The position numbers and the translations under genes are program-made. A DNA stretch of 64,000 bases from Ophiura sarsii (taxonomy: Eukaryota > Echinodermata > Ophiuroidea > Amphilepidida > Ophiuridae). Shown piece by piece: positions 21,425 to 33,125 of the stretch. The notes under the pieces were generated by a model. The model saw nothing but the letters and a program-made list of their open reading frames with translations, searched no databases and had not been told where the DNA came from. The stretch is from contig CM069448.1 in NCBI GenBank assembly GCA_035610835.1, positions 3,907,607-3,971,606 of the forward strand. The letters run 5' to 3'. Numbering within the stretch: the first letter of the stretch is position 1; every line of letters begins with the position of its first letter.

Positions 21425-22615
21425 CATTAAACCTTGTGATATCAACAATACTATTCCTGAATGTCAAGCTGGTTTCCGAAAAGGGTATTCAACCATTGAC
21501 AATGCATTTGTACTTCACAGTTTGATTCAAAAATGCTTCAGTAAAAAAGCAGGTAAATGTTATTGTTTATTTGTTGATTTTTCAAAGGCATTCGATTCTG
21601 TTCCAAGAGATAAACTTCTGTTTAAATTATTTTCCATTGGTATTCGTGGCAAATTTTTTAATGTTATTAAAAGCCTCTTTAAAACGGTGTGCTCTTGTAT
21701 AAAATCATGCAATTGTACCAGCAAATTATTTGATTGCCCACTATATACACCCTTAGAAAAAATGGTTCTAAAGTTGTCCTGCCAGGAGAACCCTTTTAAG
21801 GGTTCTCCTGGCAGGACAACTTTCATGACTTTAGAACCATTTTTTCTAGTTCTTAGAAAACAACAAAAGTATGAAACCTGTTACCTGTGTACCTGTTACT
21901 CATTTTGCATTATTGATGGATGGGTATTCATTATGTGGAATGTGATTTGTATTGTTGATGCCTCAATTGGCGTGCATGGATGCACTAATCCAAGTCATAT
22001 AATAACAGACATGACAGATGAACACAGCCATACAATAATTTGATTAATTCCATGGATTCGTCAATGCAAATTCAATAATGCAAAATGAGTAACATGTTGG
22101 AGTGGTCTGGTGGGCCTTTTGCAACAACGCTCTTCATTTATCAACACTTTTGATTGGTCAATGACTTAGGTATTATAATAGCATGTGCATAATGTAATGA
22201 AGTCATGATTTATGCAAAAAACTCAATTTTGCTGAAAAGTGAGTTAGGCAATTATCGAAGCAGGCTGACGATTTGTAATTTTGTCACCACCTTGCGTACT
22301 AAATACTTGCCGCTTTGGGTTTACGTTAATCCAACTCATCAGAAATTGTATTCACTGTTAAACACCTCTGACTCGACCATTTTAGCAGGCTTAGCAGCAT
22401 TTGTGTACCACGCACTTAAGCTTAGAAATTCAGTGGTTAGAACTTGATTATATTCGTCAAATGTTATGTAATTATTATTTAAAAAAAAAAAATCTATATT
22501 TTTCCTATGTATCTGATGTGTGATATGATATGTAAAATATGTATCATTAATATGTTGTTATATTATGGGCCAATGGCCTAATTGTATTGTGAAATAAAAC
22601 TTGAACTTGAACTTG
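21425..22615 (+). mobile_element. LINE remnant with reverse transcriptase fragment, internally rearranged
   Basis: Bases 21430-21725 encode RT blocks IPECQAGFRKGYSTIDNAF and FVDFSKAFDSVPRDKLL, a different lineage from the minus-strand LINE. The frame is broken by a palindromic insert (21753-21849) and then by unrelated sequence. About 22320-22447 resembles a LINE C-terminus (QKLYSLLNTSDSTILAGLAA). The 3' end near 22595-22615 carries a TTGAAC repeat tail. No functional ORF remains. Confidence 0.8.
21753..21849. mobile_element. Near-perfect palindrome inserted in LINE remnant
   Basis: Arms of 26 bp (AAAGTTGTCCTGCCAGGAGA onward) with a TT loop, and outer arms TTAGAAAAAATGGTTCTAAA / TTTAGAACCATTTTTTCTA. 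About 97 bp in total. Confidence 0.75.
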
Positions 22616-23424
22616 AATTAAACCTTTTGTACCTTTTCAGCTGAATACACTCTCTACTCCGCGTTCTTGGGACTAACGATGTCCCACTAATGTCTCACTT
22701 ATGTCTCACTTATCGTTCGATGTGTTTCATTAATAAAATAAAATATTTTAGTAAAATAAACAATAGTATTAATTGTCTTCTATTTGCATTTACTTTTAAT
22801 AGTTAACAAACCTGTACACTTAATGCATTATAATTATAATGAATATGAAACACTAGGCCACGAAAACCCTTGTTACGGGCAAACAGACAAATATTTTTGT
22901 TGTTGACAATTTGACCACAAATGGGTCGGTCGGCCCCTCTCGTAGAACAGGTGTTTTGTGTGGCCTTGCTGTCCATAATGCTGTCTATTTTCTTATAATT
23001 AATTTTTAACGAAGAGTGTTGTAGTTATGCTAGTTTCATAATTCACCATTATGAATTCAAATATAACTTTCATTACCGTATACCATGATATACACTGCGC
23101 TGGAGAAGGTGTTCACAAAGGGGCTACGAACCCGTAGTGTTATAAAAAATAATGTTAACGTAGTTTAAATCCTTTCGTGACTGCATGGTGACCAACTAAT
23201 TTATAAACAAATGGGTATTCATTTGCTTTTGCACGTGAATCATTGTTGTCCTCACGTAAATGAATGGGTCTGTCGGGCCATACATGTAGAACTGGTTTCT
23301 TTTTCATCGTGGCCTTGCCTGTACAGGGTGGCCCATAATTATCTATACCGGGTTTCAAATATATATGTTAGATATACAACAAATAGTTGTTCCGCTGACG
23401 GATTTGTTGTAGTAGGCCTACACA
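22616..23424. other. No gene seen: low-copy repeat pair
   Basis: Two related segments near 22915-22970 and 23250-23330 (GGGTCGGTCGG... GTAGAACAGG... GTGGCCTTG). Relatives occur at 36315-36365 and 63085-63230. Confidence 0.35.
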
Positions 23425-23602
23425 TGGCTTACTTTATAATAAAGGGCTTGGTGTGGATAAAAATGCCTAACTTTATAATAAAGGATCTGGTGTGGATACA
23501 AATGCCTAACTTTATAATGAAGGGTTTGGTGTGGATACAAATGCCTAACTTTATAATAAAAGGGTTTGGTGTGGATACAAATGCCTAACTTTATAATAAA
23601 AG
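23425..23602. repeat. 39-bp minisatellite, left block
   Basis: About 4.5 units of GGTTTGGTGTGGATACAAAT then GCCTAACTTTATAATAAAG. It is cut by the LINE insertion at about 23603 and resumes at 26819. Confidence 0.88.
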
Positions 23603-26600
23603 AATTATTCATTTATTTAATTTATTTATTTAAATCTTTCTTTATTGAGGGTAAACTACTTCAGTGTCAAACACTGCTTTCCAAGCAGGCCCTCATCAGG
23701 CTTCTCGTTACATTGCGGTTTGGCGTCTGGGGACGCAATATTTTTGCTAAAAACGCAGTAAATTTTAAAGTGGACGCAATAATTTTTAATCGTGTGTCAA
23801 GATAATTTTGCACGTGTAAGCTAACAAATATCAGTTTTCGTGACAATCCGAATCAAAATATACTTGGTAATAAAATATTAAATATTCTCGGTCTTCCTTG
23901 TACAACTCTCGACCAACGTCAATGTTTTCACCTCATCTACAAATGTTTTCGTCGTGTCCGTACTCCGTAGTCGTCGTTGAATGCATACATCAAAACAAAA
24001 CAAACAGAGTAGACAATTGTTAGACATTTCAGCGCTGTAGTGGCCCGTTTAACCACTCCGTATCCGATTCCGAAGTCACAATTCGAAAATTACATTTTGA
24101 CTTGGACCCCATAATTTTTTCTTGGACCCAATAATTTTGAGAATTGGTAGATTATGGGGTCCAGTGGACCCCATAATATTTTACCTAACGAGAAGCCTGG
24201 CCCTCATTTCACAGAGAAAAATACATAATTATTTACAATATACATGGAATATAACAACTATTTACATATATACAAAACCATCTGATAAATTCAGCAAGAA
24301 AATGCAGAATTGTAATATGCTTTAGAACACAAAATTTAAATTCCATGGATCTTTGTTTTAAATTGTTGCACTTAAATTTCGGTACAACCAAAGTATTACT
24401 AGTGTGATTTCTTGTTACATGAGAATGGTTATTATGAACAAATTCAAACTGCATCGATAAGTATGATGGACTTATATTTCTTAAACATTTATACACAATT
24501 AGTAAAAGGTGATTATGCCATCTTTTATCAAGTTTAACCCATTGAAGTGCATCCATCAAATCATTTGTTGGTGTTCTTATATCAGCTGAAAGTATTATCC
24601 TGGCTAAATTATTATGAAGAACCTGTAATTTTCTATGACATTCGGCAGAAAAGTTTGACCAAACTGTGCTTCCATAATCAAAGTGAGGAATAACAAGAGC
24701 ATTTGATAACATTACAATAGTTTGATTTGGAAGAAAATGTTGCATACGTTTGATGATACCCGTTCTTTTAGCGACATTCTTACACATATAATCAACATGA
24801 GCTGACCAAGACAAATTGCTATCTAGTTTTACGCCCAAGTATTTAAATTCATATACCTTTTCAATGATGTTATTATTGTAGGTTAATTGTACATCTTAAA
24901 ACCTCTCGCGCATCTTATTACTACCAAATTTCATGAATTTAGTCTTATCAACATTCAGGGTAAGCTTGTTTGCTTTGAACCAATTAGCTACTGTGCTTAA
25001 ACATGATTCTAATTGATTTTGGAGATCAACAATATTTTTAGCTTTACACATTAATGAAGTATCATCAGCATACATTACTGTCTTACATTTATCTACAGCA
25101 TTTGGTAAACAATTTACAAAACATGATGAAAAAGTAAAGGTCCTAATAGAACCTATGTTGATAAGTTGAAAATCAGACAAGGTTGAATTTACATTGACAG
25201 TCTGGAACCTGTTGCTTAGATATGACTTAAACCATAAAAGTTCGCTACTATCAATACCATAATCTTTAAGTTTCCTAAGAAGAATATCATGGTTTACAGT
25301 GTCAAAGGCTTTTTTTAAGTCAATAAATATAACACCAGTAACATACCCATTATCCATATTTTTCAAAATATAATCTTGAACATCAAGTAAAGTTGTTGAA
25401 GTGGAATGGTTGGGTCGAAAACCAGATTGAGCATTAGATAATAAGCCTGCGTTAGTTAAATAAACATATAGTTGTTCAATAATTTTAGAGATAATTGGCA
25501 ACACTGAGATGGGTCTATAATTACCTACATCTGTTTTATCACCAGATTTGAATATTGGTGTCACCTTAGCTTTCTCCCATTCATCGGGGAAAGTAGATTC
25601 ATTCAAGGGCGGGTTGCAGATATGAGAAAGGCAATTTGAAATGATGGGTCCAGCCAATTTCAACAACCTGACATTGAATTGATCTAATCATGGTGATTTA
25701 CTATTATTCATGTTACATATTTGTTTTAAAACAAACTCAGCTGATGTTGTACTAAAATTAAACTTATTTTCCATAATACAGTTGTGACTAGAGCATACAC
25801 TATTACAAGGACATACAACATGATTATGTTCATTAAATTTACTACCAAGTTTATTACCAATAGATGTAAAGTACTTATTAAATTCATCTGCCATAACTTT
25901 ACTATTTTCTGAATATTTGCCATCTTTGTTGGAAATTGATGTTGGTACACTTAAAGTTTTGCTAGGTACAATTTTCTTAATTGTTTTCCAAAGATTTTTA
26001 CTATCATGCATATTATTAACTACAGCTTCATTACAATAGTTCTTTTTCAGGTAAAACCTTATAATTGTTTACTTTATTTCTGAGTGATTTAGCTTTATTC
26101 CAATCATCCTGATTATTTGTCTTATGTGCCTTAGCAAAATAATAGTCCCTATCTTTACTTAGTCTTATGAAGTCCCCATTCATCCATTCAGGTAGACAAC
26201 CTTTAATTTTTTTTCTCTTTAAAAGGTGCATGCTTCTCACATGCTTCAGTGAATAGAATTTGCCATTGATGAAGTGCGTCATTAACATTATCAATAGAGC
26301 AAATTTTATCCCAATCAATATTATTTATAGTAACAATAAAGTCAAGTTCGTTGAAGTTTTTAAAACATCTAGATTTTACAATCTTTGGAGGAAGCTTAAG
26401 TTGATTACATTTCCTTACAACATATGTTAATGAGTGGCCACTAAGTCCTAAACTGTGTACACCACTCGATATTACAAGTTCAGGCTAGATACAAAAATCA
26501 AATCTATTTTAGTTTTACTAGTTTCTGTTATCCTTGTATAATCTTTAATGATTTGTTTCATGTGCGAATTATTAGCCAAGTGTGTTACTTACTTTCCTTA

Positions 26601-26818
26601 AATTACATGTTTTTGCTTGATCTAAGTTGAAATATCCTAAAATATACATATCTTCATACAAGTTATTACACTTTTGGAACATATCATCAAGTTTATCTAA
26701 GAAGTCTACAGTACAGTCTGGTGGACGATAAATACTACTAATAAGAATAGGCTTGGTTTCTGGCAAGTTAAATTAAATAAAAATAGCTTCCATGTCAGTT
26801 TCATATAAATTAACATTC
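23603..26818 (-). mobile_element. CR1/L2/Jockey-type LINE, 5'-truncated and defective
   Basis: Minus strand, 5' to 3'. The tail of the endonuclease domain (about 26766-26575) has SIYRPP, and the expected GDFN motif reads GYFN. A linker with WKTIKKIVP (about 26010) follows. The reverse transcriptase spans 25666-24896: NYRPISVLPIISKIIEQ, SGFRPNHSTSTTLL, FIDLKKAFDTVNH and the YADD catalytic box. The C-terminal segment (24838-24233) includes LGVKLDSNLSWSAHV with FDYGSTVW. Several frameshifts and stops separate these blocks, and the GVPQGS-type motif before YADD is replaced by a deleted and garbled stretch. The 3' tail (about 23603-23640) is an AAAT/TAAA-rich simple repeat. The element is inserted in a 39-bp minisatellite. 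Confidence 0.93.
23697..24199. mobile_element. Non-autonomous hAT-like element inside the LINE 3' end
   Basis: The 503-bp insert has a perfect 14-bp terminal inverted repeat (CAGGCTTCTCGTTA at the left, its reverse complement at the right). It is flanked by the 8-bp duplication GCCCTCAT (23689-23696 and 24200-24207). Removing it restores a continuous LINE 3' UTR. No transposase frame is present. Confidence 0.88.
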
Positions 26819-26857
26819 AGAAGGGCTTGGTGTGGATACAAATGCCGAACTATATTC
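26819..26857. repeat. 39-bp minisatellite, single unit beyond the LINE
   Basis: One unit (AAGGGCTTGGTGTGGATACA...) in the same orientation as 23425-23602. It shows that the LINE landed inside the array. Confidence 0.8.
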
Positions 26858-27214
26858 TTAAAGGTGTAGGCCTACTAAGAGATGTTTAAGATTTTTTATA
26901 ATTGGCCGTTAATTATTGTTGTTTCTACACACAAAAAGCAGCAAAACTTAATTAAAACAATGTTGAAATATGTTGAAATATCATCGCTATTTTATTGAAA
27001 CTCTTTTTTAAAAACGTAGCGTAACGCTGTTTAACATAAAATGCTGTCCGAGCCGGGGATGGAATATTTTGAAACGATGTTTTATTGCATAAAGACGGCT
27101 GATTTTTCTTAATCCTTACTTATAAAAATGTAGAAATCCCTTTTTTAAAATCCTAATTGAGGGCACAGCCTTCAACGCATCTCTTAGTAGGCCTATACCC
27201 CTTCAAGGGTTTTA
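26858..27214. mobile_element. AGGGGCAC family MITE, copy 3
   Basis: Reverse orientation. Both ends carry the same added AGGCCTAC word (GGTGTAGGCCTACTAAGAG at the left and its complement at the right). It sits inside the 39-bp minisatellite, next to the array's inversion point. Confidence 0.65.
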
Positions 27215-27632
27215 TGTGGATACGAATGCCTAATTTAACCCTTTATTATAAAGTTAGGCATTTGTATCCACACCAAACCCTTCGGTATAAAGTTAGGCAT
27301 TTGTATCCACACCAAACCCTTCAGTATAAAGTTAGGCATTTGTATCAACACCAAACCCTTCGGTATAAAGTTAGGCATTTGTATCCACACCAAACCCTTC
27401 GGTATAAAGTTAGGCATTTGTATCCACACCAAACCCGTCGGTATAAAGTTAGGCATTTGTATCCACACCAAACCCTTTTTAGTATAAAGTTAGGCATTTG
27501 TATCCACACCAAACCCTTCGGTATAAAGTTATGCATTTGTATCCCACACCAAACCCGTCGGTATAACGTTAGGCATTTGTATCCACACCAAACCCTTCGG
27601 TATAAAGTTAGGCATTTGTATCCTCTAAACCT
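27213..27632. repeat. 39-bp minisatellite, main block, inverted
   Basis: One forward unit (27213-27240) then about ten reverse-complement units (AAAGTTAGGCATTTGTATCC ...). The orientation flips at about 27240. Open frames here are artefacts of a unit divisible by three. Confidence 0.9.
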
Positions 27633-27698
27633 TGGTAGCAAAGACCCGGCTCTTGTGTCGGTCGCATCTCGCTACGCTCGCAGCTCGGTACGCAGAGC

Positions 27699-28088
27699 AG
27701 TGGCGGATCCAGGATTAAAATTTACGGGGGGCTGACACAAAAAAAAAATCGTTAAAGGTCCCTAATTTTTTTGGCCGTCAGCTCGTGAAATTCTGCTAAG
27801 TGGGGGATGGGGGGAGGGGGGTAGCGATGTGGTTGACCCAATACCGGCAAAAAAAATCGCAGGGTACAAGTGGCAAATGTACCGACGAACCTACCTATGT
27901 CTCTGAAAAAGGTAAAGTGGTATACAAAAAAAGGTATAGGCCTATTGTCAAATTTTACGGGGGGCGCGTACACAAAAAAGGTATATTGTAAAATTGTACG
28001 GGGGGCGCGTACACAAAAAAAGGTATATTGTAAAATTTTACGGGGGACGCCCGCCCCCTCCGCCCCCCCCCCCCCTGTATCCGCCACT
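27699..28088. mobile_element. hAT-like non-autonomous element AGTGGCGGATCC
   Basis: It begins AGTGGCGGATCCAGG and ends TGTATCCGCCACT, flanked by GCAGAGC (27692-27698 and 28089-28095). The interior has three repeats of AAATTTTACGGGGGGCGCGT with TACACAAAAAAGGTATA, and a G/C-homopolymer end. Confidence 0.75.
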
Positions 28089-29696
28089 GCAGAGCTACCT
28101 AAAGTTGGGCATTTGTATGCGCACCGAACCCTTCAGTATATGGGTAAAATTTCCCACGGCAACGGGGCTCTGCCCCTTTGCAACTCAACAACTTCAGTAA
28201 ATAATTAACAAGAAATCAAAAACAAAAATAAGCCTTTTTCCTTTTTTATTTTTGTAACTACGATAGCATTACCAAACAAAAGTACAAGAATGAGTCCAAA
28301 TTATCACTCCGACACTTACACAGTGAGAAACACAAAGGGTAGGGTATTCTTACACAGTGAGAAACACAAAATGGTAGGGTATTCTTACGCAGTGAGAAAC
28401 ACAAATGGTAGGGTATTCTAAAGCTTACCCTCACTCTCAATGTTGAGTGTTATTGATTGAAATGAGATTTAAAAAATGTTTTTTTAAGCTAGTAAAGAAA
28501 CAAAAGGCCGCGACTCAGTAATTTGCCCCCTTGCAACCCCGACCCTTGTCCAACAACTGAAGTTGGGCTACATTTGTGTTAATTAAAAAACAATAACACA
28601 AATAATGCCCCGCCCCTTCTTCCTTGCTTTCTATTTGTAGTAAACGAATTCCCAAACAAAGGTACATGAATTTGGCAAAATGATCATTTTCATTTTTGAG
28701 GGTTACAATGCTCGTTTCATAGTAAAGAAATAAAAGACCTGAGACTCAATAATGTGAAGAAGCTAAAAATCATGTTTTTATTGGACTAAACTAAATTCAA
28801 ATAAATTCCCATGGAAAAAGAGCTGAGCCTCTGCCCCTTGCACCTCGCCGCCACCCAGCCGCCTGGACCCGGATACCTTGCTATTCGCGCTCGCAATGTT
28901 ACTAATCATTGACAATTGGGCCCCCTTTGGACTGCATCCGCACTGTGTATATTGCGCTATTATAAAGAGGCCTATGATATCATAACCTCGTTGTATGTAT
29001 GTAAATGCAGTTAAAACACTAGTAGGCCTACGTTGAATTTTTAGAAATGAAACCTAAAAGTTTACTGAAAATGATACTATATGCTTCGCTTCATTTATGC
29101 ATTAGATAATAAAACAACCATGGAGCAAACTTACAATACGTTTTTCCCTAAATCTATACTGTTTAGATACCATTGGTTTCGACACCGCCTGATGTTACTC
29201 TCATCGTCAAAATAATAATTACTGGAGGCAACCAGACAACGTGGCAAACAAATTAATTGGGAAATGACCTCTGACCTTGCCTGTCTGCATTTGATGACGT
29301 GTTGACATCGAAACACACCAATTTTTCCTTAATTATCTGCTTCAAATGTAAGTAACTCGATCAATATAAAGGCTAAACATATGCATTATATTTGTGTGTG
29401 TGTGTATGTATGGTGTAGCTTACGTGGTGCAGTGTGTAAGCTCTCATTTTATTCATTAATTGGGCCAAACCAATCTGATCATATCATTTTTTATTATTAA
29501 TTTTTAAGCTTAAATATATTAATTTAAAAAATTATTATTTTTATGGAAGGGTAATAATAAATTAATGGGCATAACCCATCATCATAATAATGATTACTTA
29601 TCCTGTATTTTGGAGGGATACATTGATTTGACGGATAATGAAGCTTATATAGCCCACGTCGTAGTTTTAAAACTTTTACTGCAGCGGGAATAGAGC
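28089..29696. other. No gene: 35-bp tandem repeat and diverged sequence
   Basis: A further diverged minisatellite unit lies at 28100-28142. Three tandem units of TTACACAGTGAGAAACACAA with GGTAGGGTATTC lie at 28313-28422. Duplicated GCCCCTTGCA and AAATTCCCA phrases near 28500-28860 suggest an old repeat. Nothing coding is recognised. Confidence 0.45.
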
Positions 29697-30142
29697 TAGT
29701 CCTTGCTACCAAAATCTATGATTTTGGTACTTACTCAAGGCATAGTGTTGAAGGGAACTAATTTAATAACCTAACCATTTTCTTGACCAGACTTATTGCA
29801 TAGTCTATTAAGGAAATTGGGTCTCCTGGTGAAGTCAATAATTTCTTGTTCTATTCATTCATTTATTAAGTTTATTGATTTGTCCTATGCTGGGCATGCA
29901 TGGATTAACATAGGCCTAATCCCAACTTATCTTTTCTGGCATTTCTGGAGCAATCAATAATGCCTTCAAGATGAGATGGATGCTGATTACGCAATCTGCA
30001 CAGATTAGTTTTTTACAAGCATGGACTTATTTTATAGACTGATTAAGTCTGATTAAGTCTGTGTTTCAAGAGATGGTTAGCTTCCACCTTACACACTTGC
30101 CTGAATAAGTACCAAAATCATAGATTTTGGTACCAAGGACTA
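29697..30142. mobile_element. Mutator-like non-autonomous element
   Basis: Inverted ends TAGTCCTTG(C/G)TACCAAAAT continue as CTATGATTTTGGTACTTA, so each end is itself palindromic. A 9-bp target duplication GAATAGAGC (29688-29696 and 30143-30151) fits the Mutator superfamily. No transposase. Confidence 0.7.
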
Positions 30143-30151
30143 GAATAGAGC

Positions 30152-30689
30152 GATCAAAATTAAAAGCCAGTGTTTCTTGGAAATCGCCATCGGAAACACT
30201 CAACAGGTTGAAAAACATATTACTTCAACATTCAACATTGTATCTGAAGCATAAGTTTGACTATTTTTATTCAGAAAAGTTGAAAAATATTGATGAAAAT
30301 ATCTGAAGCCGACTCATGGTTTTCATTCCATTATTATAATTATTCCAATCATTATTCAGAGCTACTTTTACTATTCCCGCTACAGTAGAAGAAAAATGAT
30401 GCATACTGTCTATGCTTATTTTCGTAGCTAAGCTCTCTGACACATGACTCTATGGAATGAAGCCATTCAACTGGTCATAAGATATTTTCATCAATATTTT
30501 TCAACTGTTCTGAATCAAATTAGTCAAAATGTTCTTGGATCTTGGGTCAAAATGTTGCTTCTGATATCATGTTTAATGTTTTAAAGAATATGGTTGATTG
30601 AAAAACTGACTTGAATTTTGATTGCCCTATTCCTGCTAGCCCATGCCCCTGTTTTTCTCAATGACTAACAAACAATCCCTTATAATAAG
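30152..30689. other. No feature recognised
   Basis: AT-rich, with an imperfect inverted pair around AAAAATATTGATGAAAATATC (30285-30305 and 30480-30500). No exon signals. Confidence 0.35.
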
Positions 30690-31065
30690 CGCCCACCTTT
30701 TCAATTACGTAGCACTGTACAACAACATTTTTTGCCACGGCGTCCTTCAGTACAGCAGGACCAGTAAGCCTGGTTCGATCGCCGCCGCCGCCCGCTCTCC
30801 CCGATGAGAGCCGCCATCTTTGTTTTTTATTCATGACTTTAAATACAACATTGCGCATGCACAAATGAACGAAGTTTTCAGAAGGGCACTTGAAGATTGT
30901 CGGAACATTGACGTCATGTAATGTGGCCACAGTGAGACCACTGCGACGCCGCAATGCTGATTTTCCCACCACATTTTTCCCACCACAACTTTTCGATCAC
31001 ACATGGTTTTCCGCTAGTGCAACCTTGCCGAATTCGACAGTGTTTACGATAAATGAGTTAAAAAA
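30690..31065. promoter_or_regulatory. Candidate CpG-rich promoter upstream of OST4
   Basis: This is the most CpG-dense stretch of the surrounding 5 kb (GATCGCCGCCGCCGCC near 30780). It has a YY1-like site GCCGCCATCTTTG (30810-30822, read on the minus strand as AAGATGGCGGC), a GCGCATGC motif near 30855, and a palindromic CRE TGACGTCA (30909-30916). The distance to the OST4 coding exon is about 2.2 kb. The YY1 orientation would fit a minus-strand start better, so the promoter may be bidirectional. On the minus strand a short frame opens at the YY1 ATG (MAALIGESGRRRRSN). It is not recognised. Confidence 0.35.
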
Positions 31066-31826
31066 AGGTAACTTAATAAGCGCCATTAAATTTACGATGC
31101 CGACTGTCTATACTATTGCTAGTTTTCATAGCAACTAAAATGTATACAGGATTTATAGGTCAATAAATGCGTATGTGTTGTTTCAAGAGAAATTAGACAA
31201 ATCAATGCACGGGCGCTGATGTTGATGTGTGAATAATGGTACGACCCCGAAGGGGAGTGCTATTGTGAGCATATCAACATTTGCGCAAGTGTATTGATTT
31301 GTCAAATTTTTCGAGAAACAAAACATGCGCATGTATTGACACTCACCTAATTCATACACGACATTTACAAATCAAAATTCACAATTTGAGCATAATTTTT
31401 GATCTATGCAAAAACGAATAAACATGTTAACAAGTTTGCTAACACCCGCAGTGAAAATCAGCGAACCAACGATTCCTGAACAACGAATCAAAACAAAGCG
31501 CGTCGTGCGCACATTGAACGGCGCGCACGCGGAGTGCACTAGACACTTTCAATGCACTACGCATATTTATGTTTCTTGCTTTCTGATTGGTTTAACACCA
31601 TTAAGAGTGTATGAATGCTGGTTAATGATTTCTGATCAGTTTAATAATTTCTCGATCAGACCGTAACGCTCATTCATCATGTTCATCCGAATGTTGAATA
31701 CATAGTGCGCAGTGCAATGATGCAATGCAGCAGATTGTATTGAGTTCATAAATGTTTGCCTTCCATGCACACATTGCATTCTCTTGGTAGGTCATCCAGG
31801 TTCCTGTTGCCATTTGCCAATAAATT

Positions 31827-32565
31827 ATCCAAAATTCACTCTGATTCCCTGCCTGTTGCTATGTGATGCGTTGTGCACATGTATGTGTACAGTTGTTTTG
31901 TTTTCCTAGTGCGATTTCCCCGAACTTTGAGAATGACTCCCGCGCCATCTAGTACAGTCTCGGTGTGTTCAGAAAAGCTCTGGTATAAATCTGACAAGGA
32001 GGTTTAGCTTTAAAGCCTGAATGAAATACCTTATGATTTTTACTTACATTGTACCATAAAGTTGATATATCACACACAGGCAAAATGTTTCAACATGTTT
32101 GTAAATCCCACCGCTGCCACCAATTGTAATTGTTGTATGTTGGCTGTTGTCACCAATTTTAAGGCTTAGTTTTGTCACTTACAATCAGGGATGCCACTTA
32201 TCCAAAATTCACTCTGATTCCCTGCCTGTTGCTATGTGTGATGCGTTGTGCACATTAACATGTATGTGTACAGTTGTTTTGTTTTCCTAATGCGATTTCC
32301 CCGAACTTTGAGAATGACTCCCGCGCCATCTAGTACAGTCTCGGTGTGTTCAGAAAAGCTCTGGTATAAATCTGACAAGAAGGTTTAGCTTTAAAGCCTG
32401 AATGCAATACCTTATGATTTTCAATTACATTGTACCATAAAGCTAACATATCACACAGGCAAAACGTTTCAACATGTTTGTAAATCCCACCGCTGCCACC
32501 AATTGGAATGGTTATAAGTTGGCTGTTATCATCAATTTTAAGGCTTAGTTTTGTCACTTACAAAT
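31827..32565. repeat. Tandem duplication of about 370 bp upstream of OST4
   Basis: Unit 1 is 31827-about 32178 and unit 2 about 32196-32565. They share ATCCAAAATTCACTCTGATT, GAATGACTCCCGCGCCATCT and AATCCCACCGCTGCCACCAA with few differences. Confidence 0.85.
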
Positions 32566-33125
32566 GAGCCTAAAACTGTGGTTAATATAAAGATACTGTA
32601 GAATTGAAAATTATTCATTATAACGTAAGATACAGCTAACTCAGGGAACAGAAAAGTGGTGAAGAAATCATATTGTGTGGTAGGCGGTAGACAGTACCTA
32701 AGGCACTTTCGTTTATGTTGACCACCTAAGCAACTGGCTGTACAATTTGTTTCCAACATTCTCACGCTGGACTGTTTCGTTAATTTTAGCCCATGCACGA
32801 ATCGGCATGCCAAAGGTGCATAATAAAAACTAATAATATTCTCACCAGATCATTATCCTATGTTTTATTCTGAGAAATGAAGCTGGATGCGTTTAAAAAT
32901 TTAAATCAATCCAAAGGCTACATATTCTATTTATAAAAAAAGGATTCTGATCCAAAGTAAGACCAAAATCATCAATTAGACAAGATATTTAAGCCTAATG
33001 AATGTCTCACTTGATTCAATCTTAACCTTTTGTGCTTTTTGTCAGAACTAATTTACCAAATGCATTAATTTGAGCAATCAGCAATCATTCATAAAATGTT
33101 TTATCAACATTTCCACTTTTTCCAG

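Noticed and set aside
24233..26766. Possibly active LINE
   Set aside because: Endonuclease GDFN reads GYFN, the RT motif before YADD is deleted or garbled, several frameshifts exist, and the 5' end is missing.
23425..27632. CRISPR-like repeat spacing
   Set aside because: Units are contiguous with no unique spacers, in an intron-bearing eukaryotic genome.
27157..27735. 192-codon frame of histidine-rich repeats, with two more on the other strand
   Set aside because: 39-bp minisatellite. Multiple frames are open on both strands, which reflects the repeat rather than coding.
30658..30972. 104-codon minus-strand frame over the candidate promoter
   Set aside because: GC-rich DNA is stop-poor. 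The frame does not coincide with the YY1-associated ATG frame and shows no domain.
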